NCBI GenBank assembly: GCA_029212365.1 | Contig: JARGOC010000016.1 | Coordinates: forward strand, 26,386 to 90,385 | Length of the DNA: 64,000 bases | DNA from: Roseovarius sp. | Lineage (GTDB): Bacteria > Pseudomonadota > Alphaproteobacteria > Rhodobacterales > Rhodobacteraceae | Direction of reading: 5' to 3' | Part shown: positions 8,281 to 17,200 of the stretch, one piece after another | Layout: every line of letters begins with the position of its first letter | Numbering within the stretch: the stretch's first letter is position 1 | The notes under the pieces: generated by a model | Database searches by the model: none | What the model was told of the DNA's origin: nothing | What the model saw: only the letters and a program-made list of their open reading frames with translations | Made by a program: the position numbers and the translations under genes

Positions 8281-8484
8281 TCAAACCGGCATATTCTCGA
8301 ATTGGGCCTCAACGGCTTCATCCCGCAGGATTGCATTCAACTCGCGCGCTTCGGGCGGAACGGGCTCGTCGCGGGCGCGCATTTCGCGTATCAATGCGGC
8401 CAGCTTTGGTTGCATCTTATACCGCTGCTCAATCGGATATTGGCGAATGGCTTCTTGCATATCGCTCCAATTTTCTTGGGTCAT
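8281..8484 (-). CDS. small hypothetical protein
   Basis: A 67-aa, charged, mostly helical product beginning MTQENWSDMQEAIRQYP and ending EAQFENMPV. It has no signal peptide or membrane segment. The start has a GGGGAGA ribosome site about 7 nt upstream. I do not recognise the family. It is transcribed towards the fadJ-like gene with a gap of about 70 nt, so it may be in the same unit. Confidence 0.6.
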   Translation of the reverse strand: MTQENWSDMQEAIRQYPIEQRYKMQPKLAALIREMRARDEPVPPEARELNAILRDEAVEAQFENMPV

Positions 8485-8641
8485 GGTTTGGCATCTCCCC
8501 TGAGGTTACAACCCTGAGTGTATCACAGCAAAGCCGCCCTCCATATGATCAGGATCAAACTGGTGAAAATAAGCATGTAGGTGCCGTTTTTGCTGGTGGC
8601 TTTTAAAATTCAAGGGGCCCAGTTTGATCTGGTCACTGGAA

Positions 8642-8665
8642 ACATATGCGCGTTATGCTATATGT
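8642..8665. promoter_or_regulatory. inverted repeat before the persulfide-dioxygenase-like gene
   Basis: ACATAT at 8642-8647 and ATATGT at 8660-8665 form a perfect 6-bp palindrome with a 12-bp spacer, 33 bp before the ATG at 8698. ArsR-family repressors of the BigR/SqrR type control this gene family elsewhere and bind AT-rich palindromes, so this is a candidate operator. No regulator gene is seen nearby. Confidence 0.3.
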
Positions 8666-8697
8666 CACTAAACCCCAGAACAGATCAGAGTTCCGCA

Positions 8698-9561
8698 ATG
8701 CAGCCAGAAATTTCCGCCTTTTTTGACGATGCTACCAACACAATTTCTTATGTGGTGCGTGATCCGGGTGGCACCGCCTGCGCTATCATCGATAGTGTGC
8801 TGGATTTCGATTATTCCTCGGGGCGCACCGATACCCGTTCTGCGGACCGCATCATCGCCTATGTTCAGGATCATGCGCTGAATGTGCAATGGTTACTGGA
8901 GACCCATGTGCATGCCGATCACCTGTCAGCCGCCCCCTATCTTCAGGACCGGTTGGGCGGCAAGATTGGTATCGGCGCCAACATCCGCCAAGTTCAGGAT
9001 GTGTTTGGCAAGGTTTTCAATGAGGGCACTGAATTTCAGCGTGACGGCTCGCAGTTTGATCAGCTGTTTCAGGATGGTGACAGCCTGCACATCGGCCAAT
9101 TGCGCGGGGATGTATTGCATACCCCCGGCCACACGCCTGCGTGCCTGACCTATGTGATTGGCGATGCGGCCTTTGTGGGAGATACGTTGTTTATGCCGGA
9201 TTTTGGCACAGCGCGCTGCGATTTTCCGGGGGGGTCATCATCTGACTTGTTTGATTCAATCCAGAAAATCCTCAGCCTGCCGGATGAAACACGCATTTTT
9301 GTGGGCCATGATTACAAAGCACCGGGGCGCGAGGAGTTTGCCTGGGAGTCCACTGTAGGTGCCCAAAAGGCGCGCAATGTGCATGTTGGGGATGGTGCCA
9401 GCCGCGAGGATTTTGTGGCATTGCGCGATACCCGTGATGCGCAACTGGACATGCCCAAGCTGATCATCCCGTCCATTCAGGTGAATATGCGCGCCGGGCA
9501 ATTCCCCCCCGAAGAAGACGATGGGTCAGTCTATCTGAAAGTGCCGGTGAACAAGCTTTAG
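8698..9561 (+). CDS. ETHE1/Blh-type metallo-beta-lactamase, likely persulfide dioxygenase
   Basis: The 287-aa product has the metallo-beta-lactamase fold with the metal-binding signature THVHADHL at about 80, later ligands HTPGHTPA and GDTLFMPDFGTARCDF, and a C-terminal FVGHDY. The GTARCDFPGG segment is typical of ETHE1/Blh persulfide dioxygenases, which oxidise glutathione persulfide to sulfite with one Fe(II). The C-terminus (IPSIQVNMRAGQFPP, DGSVYLKVPVN) is the usual Blh tail. I chose ATG 8698 because homologous N-termini begin just before the FFDDATNTISYVV strand; ATG 8662 is also in frame but lies inside the inverted repeat. A rhodanese or sulfide:quinone reductase partner is not present. 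Confidence 0.82.
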   Translation: MQPEISAFFDDATNTISYVVRDPGGTACAIIDSVLDFDYSSGRTDTRSADRIIAYVQDHALNVQWLLETHVHADHLSAAPYLQDRLGGKIGIGANIRQVQDVFGKVFNEGTEFQRDGSQFDQLFQDGDSLHIGQLRGDVLHTPGHTPACLTYVIGDAAFVGDTLFMPDFGTARCDFPGGSSSDLFDSIQKILSLPDETRIFVGHDYKAPGREEFAWESTVGAQKARNVHVGDGASREDFVALRDTRDAQLDMPKLIIPSIQVNMRAGQFPPEEDDGSVYLKVPVNKL

Positions 9562-9564
9562 GCT

Positions 9565-10662
9565 TTAGGCGTCACCCGACATCGACAATGCCGGCAATGG
9601 ATTGAGAGGCTCTAAGTCAACGGGCGCGTCTGGCTTTTCCTGAGGTTTCACATCCGGTGATGACAGCGGTCCAGGCAGATCGCCTTGGTCAACGTCGTGC
9701 GATTCTATCGAGGTGTTGATATTGTCGGCAGCATCGCTGGGGTGTGCGTGTTGTTGGTGTGACGGCTCAACACGCGCGTTAGGGCCAGTTCCAGGCAGCA
9801 TGATGCGCACGGCACGCATCCCATCCACTTGTCCCAGATGAACATCCGCCACCACATGACCGGGATGTGCCACCAACTGAGATTCGCCCAGACTGCTGGC
9901 TGATACAGGTAGCGTCATGTCGGGCTTAAGGGCGCAAATCTCATGCAGGGGCAAGTTGAGGCGTGCCACCACTGTGGTCAACGTCACGGTGGCATCCAGC
10001 GCCAGCTTTTCAAGGCTTGATTGGCGCGGTGGCGCGCCCTCATCGCGGTTGTCCACGGGGGGCGGCACCGGGCTTCGGCATGGCAGCGCCACCATCAGCA
10101 CCCCGATTTTTGCCCCGTCCTCTAGCTCGACGGTCAGGCGAAAAAGGTCAAACCGCCCGCTTTCCAGCATCAGAGACATTGTACGCGCATCTTCCACCTT
10201 GTCCCCAAAGCGGAAAACGCCCGGAGTGTGGCCATCAACATGCGCTTCTAACCGGGCATCAAACCCTTCAAGGGTGGCATCCAAAATAGGGGCCACCATG
10301 GCGGCATCTGTGCGGGTATAGCTGCGCGGTGTTGCTTCGCCTTTGCGCACATGACCTGCGATTTGTTTTTCGATGATTGCCGACACCAGCTGACAATCAA
10401 ACACCGCGACCCCGCGTGTGCCGCCTGCCCCATCCAGCAGAATCAACAATCCTTGTTCATCAAGTTTGCTCAGCAGCCCTTCGGTTGAGACCACCGTTTG
10501 TTCAAGCGTGCTGACTGTCAGCGCCAGATCAAGCGTCACATCGGCGGTTTTGGCCAGTGACACACGCAGGGCTTTGGCAGGGGACATGGCCCGCGCGTCA
10601 AATCCTTCACGCGCCACGCGTGCCTTTTTGTGAATAATGGAAAGGCTGTCGTTACTGTCCAT
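9565..10662 (-). CDS. solitary FliM/FliN-type SpoA-domain protein
   Basis: The 365-aa product has a diverged FliM-like middle region (about 20-190) and a SpoA / surface-presentation domain at about 215-290 (LALDATVTLTTVVARLNLPL, ALKPDMTLPVS). That domain is the signature of FliM/FliN C-ring proteins. The last 80 residues are low-complexity and rich in His, Asp and Pro. No flagellar gene is in the window, so it is either a displaced flagellar switch component or a protein that has adopted the fold. It follows the symporter-kinase gene on the same strand by 63 nt. Confidence 0.6.
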   Translation of the reverse strand: MDSNDSLSIIHKKARVAREGFDARAMSPAKALRVSLAKTADVTLDLALTVSTLEQTVVSTEGLLSKLDEQGLLILLDGAGGTRGVAVFDCQLVSAIIEKQIAGHVRKGEATPRSYTRTDAAMVAPILDATLEGFDARLEAHVDGHTPGVFRFGDKVEDARTMSLMLESGRFDLFRLTVELEDGAKIGVLMVALPCRSPVPPPVDNRDEGAPPRQSSLEKLALDATVTLTTVVARLNLPLHEICALKPDMTLPVSASSLGESQLVAHPGHVVADVHLGQVDGMRAVRIMLPGTGPNARVEPSHQQHAHPSDAADNINTSIESHDVDQGDLPGPLSSPDVKPQEKPDAPVDLEPLNPLPALSMSGDA

Positions 10663-10725
10663 GTGTCCGTCACTGTCCCCCTTGGGCTTGGAGGCAGAAT
10701 ACGTGCAAATTGGTTACCAAGGGCT

Positions 10726-13419
10726 TTATGCGTTTGTTTTTACGCCGCTTGTCGTGGCCGAATCTGGCAAGGTCACACGAAAGGCAGTGCCCTGTTGCGC
10801 GGGCACGACGCCCACTTGCCCGCCCAGCCGGGTCATGATTTCACTGCAAATCGCCAGGCCCAACCCGGCCCCGCCCACACGAGAATGGCTGATACGGGAA
10901 AATTTCTCAAACACCACCGCATGCATATCCGCCGGAATGCCCGACCCATTATCAATAAAATCAATCACCACATCGCCACCATTGCGCGAAGATGTGATCG
11001 TCAACACGGGTTCTTTTGCGTCACAATACTTACGCGCATTGGTGATGAGATTGATAAACACCTGCGCCAGCCGATCCAGATCAGTGTCTATTATGATATC
11101 TTTTTCGGGCTGGTGATTGTGAATGTCCAATGTGCCTTTTTCTCCGTCAGCGGCTGAAATGGACCGCTCCAGCAGCGCGGAAAGGCTGCCTTTTTCGGTG
11201 TTCAGCACCACCTGGCCATTTTCCAACACGCTGAGATCCAGCAAATCATCCAAAAGGCGCGTCAGGCGAACCGCTTCGTCATGGATGATCGACGAATATT
11301 TGCTGGTATCGGCCTCGGATATTCCGTCTGAATCGCGCAAAATTTCCGAAAACGCCCGGATTGATGTCATCGGGGTGCGCAGCTCGTGGCTGATCTGACT
11401 AAGGAACGTGTCTTTCTGGTCAGAGATTTGCGTCAGTTTTTTATTGGCAACGCGCAGCTGCCGGGCGGTGCGGGCCAACTCCTGAGATTTGGTCTCAAGT
11501 TGGGAAGAATATTCCATGATCTGTGCGGTTTCATCCGCCACAGCCATCAGATCCTGCACCGAGACCGTCGCACCACCTACAATCTGACTGATCATCGCAT
11601 GGGCCGTGGCCCCGCCAACCGAGCCGGACAGCTCTCGCTCTAGCTGTTGCAGGAAATCGGGGGATGGTTCGGGCAGATAGCCAGACAGGCCCTGATGCGC
11701 GGCCGCATTGGTGAAAAACGCCTGTGCCTCGGTGGGGCCCAGGATACGTTGTGACATTAACAACAAATCTTCGCTTTGTGCCAGGCCACCAGTCCAGCTG
11801 CCCGTCGTGGCAGAATGCTGAAAGACGTTGACAAATTGCGCGCCTTGCAGCCGTTCCAGCGGTTTGGGAAAGGTCAGAACCGAGACGAAAATAAAGCTGA
11901 AGGTGTTCAGCAGCATTGACCACATCACCGCATGCACCAGCGGGTCCATCCCTTGGGCCCCAAACAAGGCGCGCGGGCGCAGCCATCCGATGCCAGCCGG
12001 GCCGTGGTCCATCACGTCCTGACTTATGATGACGGAGGCCCCAAAGCTGGGCAGGAACAGCGCATAAAGCCAGATGGCAAAGCCAACCAGCAGACCCGTC
12101 ATCGCCCCGCTGCGTGTCGCCCCGCGCCAAAAAATCCCGCCCAACAGTGCAGGCAACAGCTGCGCAACACCGGCAAAAGACACCAACCCAATGGCCGCCA
12201 ATGCCTCACTGCCGCTGCTCAGCCGCAGGTAGACATATCCCAACAACACCACGCCCGCGATTGACAGCCGCCGGGCCAACAAGGCCACCTGGCGCACATC
12301 GCCAGACATCACCGCCATATTACCCGTCATGCGCAGCCAGATTGGCATCACCACGTGGTTCGACAGCATCGTGGACAGCGCGATCGCGGCCACAATCACC
12401 ATGGAGGTCGCCGATGAAAAGCCGCCAAGAAACGACAGGATTGCCAGCCCCTCCCGGCCCTCTTGTAAGGGCAGCGTCAGAACGAACAAATCAGGGTTTG
12501 AGCCTTTGGGCATCAAATCCAAACCAATCGCCGCAATGGGCACCACGAACAGGCTCATTAACATCAGATACGCTGGAAACGCCCAGGACGCGGTGCGCAA
12601 ATGGCTTTCGTCCTCATTTTCGACCACCAACACCTGAAACATACGTGGCAGGCACAAAAGCGCTGCAGCGGACAGTAATGTAACCCCGACCCAGCGGCTG
12701 CCGGGCACCTCCCAGCGGGCGATTTCTGAGGCGTCGATGCGTGCGAGTGTTTCGTCAATACCGCCCGCAAGCCCCCAGACAACAAAGACCCCCACGGCCA
12801 ATAGTGCAAACAGCTTCACCACCGCCTCAAGTGCGATAGCCATGACCACACCGTGATGGCGCTCGTTTGCGTCCAGATTGCGTGTGCCAAACAGGATCGT
12901 GAACAACGCCAACCCCGATGCGACCCACAGCGCTGTATAAGGAGAGTTCAGCACACCGGCATCGGGGTCGGCCTCGGCGAAGGCGGCAAATGACAAGGTC
13001 ACTGATTGCAATTGCAGCGCGATATAAGGTGTGGTGCCGACCACCGCCAACAAGGTGACAAACACCGCCAGAAGGTTGGATTTGCCGTAACGCGATGAAA
13101 TCAGATCAGCGATAGATGTGATCCTCTGAGAGCGCCCGATACGCACCATTTTGCGCAGCGTCCACCACCAGCCGATCATCACCAGAGTTGGACCAAGGTA
13201 GATGGTCAGATATTCCAGCCCCGACCGCGCGGCATACCCAACAGCACCATAAAAGGTCCAGGCCGTGCAATAGATCGACAGTGACAGCGTATAGACCCAA
13301 GGGCTGCGCAACCAAGTACCACGCCCATGTAACGCAGCACGATCAGCGGCAAAAGCCACGGTAAACAGCAGCACCACATAAAGCAGGCTGACAACAATCA
13401 GGACATTCAGCGTGGCCAT
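10726..13419 (-). CDS. sodium:solute symporter-histidine kinase hybrid (CrbS-like)
   Basis: The 897-aa product joins a sodium:solute symporter of about 13 membrane helices (residues about 1-520), a STAC-like four-helix linker (about 545-620), a coiled coil and a histidine kinase. The kinase has an intact H-box (ISHELRTPMTSIRAF), N-box (NLITNARKYC), G1 (IDNGSGIP) and G2 (GGAGLGLAI). CrbS of Vibrio and Pseudomonas has this layout and controls acetyl-CoA synthetase expression through CrbR. Here acs lies about 8 kb away in the same neighbourhood. The gene directly follows the small membrane protein gene (ATG one base after its stop), which overlaps the receiver gene, so the three are probably one operon. 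Confidence 0.85.
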   Translation of the reverse strand: MATLNVLIVVSLLYVVLLFTVAFAADRAALHGRGTWLRSPWVYTLSLSIYCTAWTFYGAVGYAARSGLEYLTIYLGPTLVMIGWWWTLRKMVRIGRSQRITSIADLISSRYGKSNLLAVFVTLLAVVGTTPYIALQLQSVTLSFAAFAEADPDAGVLNSPYTALWVASGLALFTILFGTRNLDANERHHGVVMAIALEAVVKLFALLAVGVFVVWGLAGGIDETLARIDASEIARWEVPGSRWVGVTLLSAAALLCLPRMFQVLVVENEDESHLRTASWAFPAYLMLMSLFVVPIAAIGLDLMPKGSNPDLFVLTLPLQEGREGLAILSFLGGFSSATSMVIVAAIALSTMLSNHVVMPIWLRMTGNMAVMSGDVRQVALLARRLSIAGVVLLGYVYLRLSSGSEALAAIGLVSFAGVAQLLPALLGGIFWRGATRSGAMTGLLVGFAIWLYALFLPSFGASVIISQDVMDHGPAGIGWLRPRALFGAQGMDPLVHAVMWSMLLNTFSFIFVSVLTFPKPLERLQGAQFVNVFQHSATTGSWTGGLAQSEDLLLMSQRILGPTEAQAFFTNAAAHQGLSGYLPEPSPDFLQQLERELSGSVGGATAHAMISQIVGGATVSVQDLMAVADETAQIMEYSSQLETKSQELARTARQLRVANKKLTQISDQKDTFLSQISHELRTPMTSIRAFSEILRDSDGISEADTSKYSSIIHDEAVRLTRLLDDLLDLSVLENGQVVLNTEKGSLSALLERSISAADGEKGTLDIHNHQPEKDIIIDTDLDRLAQVFINLITNARKYCDAKEPVLTITSSRNGGDVVIDFIDNGSGIPADMHAVVFEKFSRISHSRVGGAGLGLAICSEIMTRLGGQVGVVPAQQGTAFRVTLPDSATTSGVKTNA

Positions 13420-13689
13420 TCACTCATCCTTGGCCGGTGCGGCGTCGGGCATATCCTTGGGCAGTTTCGATGACACGAAAGCCGAAATAATGATCAGCCC
13501 CACCCAGGACAGAAAAACAAACGACATCACATAGCTGGTCAATGTCACCTTATCATCGGTCAGTGACCACAACAGCGGGATAAAAAACAGGGCTGCCCCA
13601 AACAAGGGCAGCATCCGCGCCCCATCTGCAAATCTGCGTTGCCGATACGCGCGACGTTCCAGAAAGACCGATTTTGTTTTCCGGCTCAT
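13420..13689 (-). CDS. small membrane protein of the symporter-kinase operon
   Basis: The 89-aa product has a basic N-terminus (KTKSVFLERRAYRQRRFAD) and two membrane helices (MLPLFGAALFFIPLLW; YVMSFVFLSWVGLIIISAFV). The tail is polar. Its ATG overlaps the stop of the receiver gene and its stop abuts the symporter-kinase start, so the three are likely translated together. Small partner proteins are known for some sodium symporters, which is the basis for suggesting an accessory subunit. I see no recognisable domain. Confidence 0.65.
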   Translation of the reverse strand: MSRKTKSVFLERRAYRQRRFADGARMLPLFGAALFFIPLLWSLTDDKVTLTSYVMSFVFLSWVGLIIISAFVSSKLPKDMPDAAPAKDE

Positions 13690-14054
13690 GGGGCGATCAA
13701 TTCGCGCACATTGGCCAGTAATTCTGCGTTTGAAAATGGTTTGGTCATGTATCTTGACGCCCCGTACCGCTGCGCCATCTCACGGTCTTTCTCCTGACCT
13801 CGCGCCGTCAACATAAGGACAGGCATATCAGCCAAGGTTTGATCAGCTCGGATATCCTGCAAAATCTCAAACCCGCTGCGGCCGGGCAACATGACATCAA
13901 GAATGATCAGATCAGGCGTGCGGTAGTGCACAGCGTCAATTGCATCATGACCATTGGAATGGGTTTTCACATCCCAGCCGTCACGCGTCAGAATAAAGCT
14001 GACGGCTTCAATTATATTTGGCTCATCTTCAATCAGAAGAACTCGTTTGGTCAT
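13686..14054 (-). CDS. single-domain response regulator
   Basis: The 122-aa product is a stand-alone receiver domain. It has the acidic pair (IEDEP), the phospho-acceptor Asp (LILDVMLPG), the switch Thr (MLTARG) and the Lys (MTKPFS). No output domain follows. The start at 14054 has GGGAGGGG about 6 nt upstream. CrbR, the usual partner of CrbS, has a DNA-binding LuxR domain, so this receiver would need a further partner, for example the PAS-LuxR protein at 23251. That link is inference. Confidence 0.88.
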   Translation of the reverse strand: MTKRVLLIEDEPNIIEAVSFILTRDGWDVKTHSNGHDAIDAVHYRTPDLIILDVMLPGRSGFEILQDIRADQTLADMPVLMLTARGQEKDREMAQRYGASRYMTKPFSNAELLANVRELIAP

Positions 14055-14079
14055 GGCTTCCCCCTCCCTGACACCCGCC

Positions 14080-14126
14080 AAAGCGTTTCGCGTAAAACCT
14101 GCATCAGGTTAAAGGTGATGCGCTTT
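14080..14126. repeat. dispersed palindromic repeat, copy A
   Basis: The outer arms AAAGCG and CGCTTT enclose TTTCGCGTAAA and an inner perfect palindrome AACCTG-CAT-CAGGTT. Related sequences lie at 37817-37929 and 44278-44336, also between genes. It lies directly upstream of the receiver gene. Confidence 0.6.
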
Positions 14127-14244
14127 GAACAGGTATGGGTACTATGTGAAAATGCTGACGAACTGTCAAAAGGGCAAAACAACAAAAGCCCGGAGCTGAA
14201 GTTGCGCAAAAAGCAGATGATCAATGGCCCAGATACCAACCGCG

Positions 14245-15552
14245 TCACACCGCCATAGTCAGCAATGATGCCTCGCGCCGGGCTGTACATTGCGCAACCG
14301 GACAAATCCGACAGCTTGTGCCCACCACCTGGGGGGGTGCAGCGTGTTGGCCCTGCCGCCTTGGGACCAACAGCATATAGCCTTTGATCTGTGCGGGGGT
14401 GTCAAAACTCATCGGGGCAGTGACCTGTGCGGCGGCATAGCTCATCACCGGCTCGGGCTGGCGACCCGCCTGTTCCAGAGGCGTCACAAAGGTCTGCATT
14501 GGTGCCTGCAATGTTTGAAACAACGGCCAGAGCGCACATGGCCCCGCAGCATGCGGAATGGCAAAGCCCGGAATGGGCTTGCGAAACACAATGGTGCCCG
14601 ACGCATCACAAATCACCAATCCCACCGGGCCATAGATGGTTGTGGGCAGTGCCGTCATGCGCCGAAACAACAAAGGCAACGTGACGTTCAACCGCTGGGC
14701 CAACCCATCTGGCTGAATGCCCACCTCGTCCACAGCCTGACACAACGCGCGCATGGGCAGAGCTTGCGCATCTTCATGGGCCTGCAACAGGACCCGTTGT
14801 GCCATCTGGCGGGCGCTATCCGTTTTCAGCTCTGGGGCCTGTGCCACCAGATGCGGGACTGCGGCAGCGCCATTGGATTTTTCCAACACTGGCAACATAT
14901 AGTCATGCGCGTCCAGAAAGGCGTGCATCTCATCAAGAGGCGAGCGGATATCGGCATCTGTATCCGGCGCACCCTCCAGATATTTGACCAAGGCTTCGGC
15001 CCCCTCGGCCAGGCGGCGGCTGTCTTCGTTGATGTTGCGGTGAAACCGCGCGCGCCATTCTGGCTCCAGGTTTTTGGTTTCCACCAGAATAGACGAGGTC
15101 GCGCGGATCGCCGTCACGCTTGAGATGACGTCATGCAGGGAGGCCGACAAATGCGGATCATTGGCCAGCCGGTCCGTCAGGGTTTTGGTGGTTTGCTCCA
15201 GCGCCTCGGCTTTCAGATGCAGCGCGGCCAACACCTGCGCCCAGCCAGGAAACCGCCCGGCAAATTCTTCGGTTCGATCCAGCTCTGCCACATGGCTGTT
15301 TTGCGAATGGGCGGCCACCCGCAAACCTTCGGTCAATGCAGCTTCGGCCCCTTCGCTAAGCAAGGCGGGTTCGACCTGCAAATACTCGGCCAGCGCCAGC
15401 AATGTCTTGCCGCCGATTCGTCGCCGGTTGTGCTCAATCAGATTAAGGTAGGAGGGCGATATCCCGACCTGCCTGGCAAGCTCGGATTGCTTGAGGCCCA
15501 GCGACAAGCGCCGATCCCTTATCCGATTACCAATCAGCTGGCTTTGCGCCAT
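14245..15552 (-). CDS. ScfR-family transcriptional regulator of short-chain fatty acid metabolism
   Basis: The 435-aa product has an N-terminal XRE helix-turn-helix (about 7-62: IRDRRLSLGLKQSELA, GISPSYLNLIEHNRRRIG), a central region, and a C-terminal DUF2083-type domain ending in the cysteine cluster CRICPVAQC. This layout defines ScfR proteins (RamB, MccR and PccR types), which bind upstream of acetate, propionate or glyoxylate pathway genes and respond to acyl-CoA status. It is divergent from the ABC-acs operon. The 216-bp spacer carries repeated TTACAA elements that are candidate operators. Confidence 0.82.
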   Translation of the reverse strand: MAQSQLIGNRIRDRRLSLGLKQSELARQVGISPSYLNLIEHNRRRIGGKTLLALAEYLQVEPALLSEGAEAALTEGLRVAAHSQNSHVAELDRTEEFAGRFPGWAQVLAALHLKAEALEQTTKTLTDRLANDPHLSASLHDVISSVTAIRATSSILVETKNLEPEWRARFHRNINEDSRRLAEGAEALVKYLEGAPDTDADIRSPLDEMHAFLDAHDYMLPVLEKSNGAAAVPHLVAQAPELKTDSARQMAQRVLLQAHEDAQALPMRALCQAVDEVGIQPDGLAQRLNVTLPLLFRRMTALPTTIYGPVGLVICDASGTIVFRKPIPGFAIPHAAGPCALWPLFQTLQAPMQTFVTPLEQAGRQPEPVMSYAAAQVTAPMSFDTPAQIKGYMLLVPRRQGQHAAPPQVVGTSCRICPVAQCTARREASLLTMAV

Positions 15553-15562
15553 CTCGTTTTCC

Positions 15563-15659
15563 TTACAATTTCGGTGCTTTACCTTTGGGTAAGTAAAGTT
15601 TTTACAAATTTTCCACCTTAACTGTAATCTTTTTTACAAGATTATTGTTTCAAGTAAAG
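15563..15659. promoter_or_regulatory. divergent scfR/ABC-acs control region with repeated elements
   Basis: The AT-rich spacer holds three same-orientation TTACAA copies (15563-15568, 15602-15607, 15634-15639). It also holds a perfect inverted pair CTTTAC (15577-15582) / GTAAAG (15593-15598), with a further GTAAAG at 15654-15659. The middle copy sits in AAAGTTTTTACAAA, which resembles the AAAGTTTGCAAA-type sites bound by RamB/ScfR proteins. This is probably where the adjacent ScfR regulator acts on both promoters. Confidence 0.45.
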
Positions 15660-15768
15660 CGCTTGTTGCGTGATTTTCTTTTGTGCTGCGATACTGGATT
15701 TGCACAGAAATGTGTTCGGCTTTGCGTGAGGAGACGTGAGCCACGAAAATTCTTATGGGAGGAACTCC

Positions 15769-17115
15769 ATGTCCAATTCGAAATTCACACGTCGTGGATT
15801 GCTGAAAACCAGCACCCTTGCCGGGGCCGGTCTTGCATTGCCGACTATCTTTACGGGCGCATCCGCGCATGCCTTCACCAATGACCCGACTGGCGGTTCT
15901 GTCACTCTGGGCTTTAACGTGCCACAAACCGGCCCCTATGCCGATGAGGGCGCTGATGAATTGCGCGCATACGAATTGGCTGTTGAGCACCTGAACGGTG
16001 GCGGCGACGGCGGCATGATGAACACCTTCAGCTCCAAAGCGCTGGATGGGACCGGCATCCTGGGCAAGAAGGTTGAGTATGTCACTGGCGACACACAAAC
16101 CAAATCTGACGCTGCCCGCGCATCAGCGAAGTCGATGATTGAAAAAGACGGCGCGATCATGATCACAGGCGGCTCGTCCTCGGGCGTGGCTGTTGCTGTT
16201 CAAGGTCTGTGCCAAGAAGCTGGCGTGATCTTCATGGCTGGTCTGACCCACTCGAACGACACCACCGGCAAAGACAAGAAGGCCAATGGCTTCCGTCACT
16301 TCTTTAACGGTTACATGTCAGGCGCGGCTCTGGCTCCGGTTCTGGAAAGCCTCTATGGCAAAGATCGTAACGCCTATCACCTGACAGCCGACTACACCTG
16401 GGGCTGGACGCAGGAAGAATCGATCAAAGCGTCAACCGAAGCTCTGGGCTGGAACACAGTTAATGCTGTGCGCACCCCGCTGGCGGCGACTGACTTCTCG
16501 TCTTATATCGCCCCTGTTCTGAACTCCGGCGCGGATGTGCTGGTTCTGAACCACTACGGCGGAAACATGGTGAACTCGCTGACCAACGCGGTTCAGTTTG
16601 GCCTGCGTGACAAGCAAGTGAACGGCAAGAACTTCGAAATCGTTGTGCCGCTGTATTCACGTCTGATGGCCAAAGGTGCCGGCGAGAACGTGAAAGGCAT
16701 CCACGGGTCAACCAACTGGCACTGGTCCTTGCAGGATGAAGCCTCCAAAGCCTTTGTGAAGTCCTTTGGCACCAAATACGGCTTCCCACCCAGCCAGGCG
16801 GCCCACACTGTTTACTGTCAGACCCTGCTGTATGCAGATGCGGTAACCCGTGCCGGCTCGTTTGCACCATGTGCTGTCGCTGAAGCCCTCGAAGGGTTCG
16901 AATTTGACGGTCTGGGCAATGGCGCGACACTTTATCGTGCCGAAGATCACCAGTGCTTCAAAGACGTTCTGGTTGTGCGCGGGAAAGAAAACCCAACCTC
17001 GGAGTTCGACCTTCTTGAAGTTGTCGAAGTTACTCCGGCGGCACAGGTTACCTACCCTGCCGACCATCCAATGTTTGCAGGCGGAAGCCTGGGCAGCTGT
17101 AACAACGGCGCCTAA
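15769..17115 (+). CDS. ABC transporter substrate-binding protein, Tat-exported, branched-chain type
   Basis: The 448-aa product has a twin-arginine signal (FTRRGLLKTSTLAG, then a hydrophobic run to about residue 32). The mature part has the periplasmic-binding fold of the LivJ/UrtA/AmiC group (GSVTLGFNVPQTGPYADEG, ITGGSSSGVAVAVQGLCQEAG). The start at 15769 follows GGGAGG by 6 nt and gives a complete Tat signal. The transporter class usually imports amino acids, urea or amides. Position between an ScfR gene and acs suggests instead a small carboxylate or its precursor, but no residue settles the substrate. It is the first gene of the operon. Confidence 0.9.
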   Translation: MSNSKFTRRGLLKTSTLAGAGLALPTIFTGASAHAFTNDPTGGSVTLGFNVPQTGPYADEGADELRAYELAVEHLNGGGDGGMMNTFSSKALDGTGILGKKVEYVTGDTQTKSDAARASAKSMIEKDGAIMITGGSSSGVAVAVQGLCQEAGVIFMAGLTHSNDTTGKDKKANGFRHFFNGYMSGAALAPVLESLYGKDRNAYHLTADYTWGWTQEESIKASTEALGWNTVNAVRTPLAATDFSSYIAPVLNSGADVLVLNHYGGNMVNSLTNAVQFGLRDKQVNGKNFEIVVPLYSRLMAKGAGENVKGIHGSTNWHWSLQDEASKAFVKSFGTKYGFPPSQAAHTVYCQTLLYADAVTRAGSFAPCAVAEALEGFEFDGLGNGATLYRAEDHQCFKDVLVVRGKENPTSEFDLLEVVEVTPAAQVTYPADHPMFAGGSLGSCNNGA

Positions 17116-17125
17116 TCAAACATTC

Positions 17126-17156
17126 GTCCCGGCCACGCCACCTTGCGGGCCGGGAC
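17126..17156 (+). promoter_or_regulatory. stem-loop after the binding-protein gene
   Basis: GTCCCGGCC (17126-17134) pairs with GGCCGGGAC (17148-17156), a 9-bp GC-rich stem with a 13-nt loop and no T-run. Such hairpins between the binding-protein and permease genes commonly protect the upstream mRNA and raise the binding protein over the membrane parts. Confidence 0.6.
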
Positions 17157-17200
17157 ACTTCTAACCCAATCGGTTTCACCACCGCTTCTCTAACCCATGG

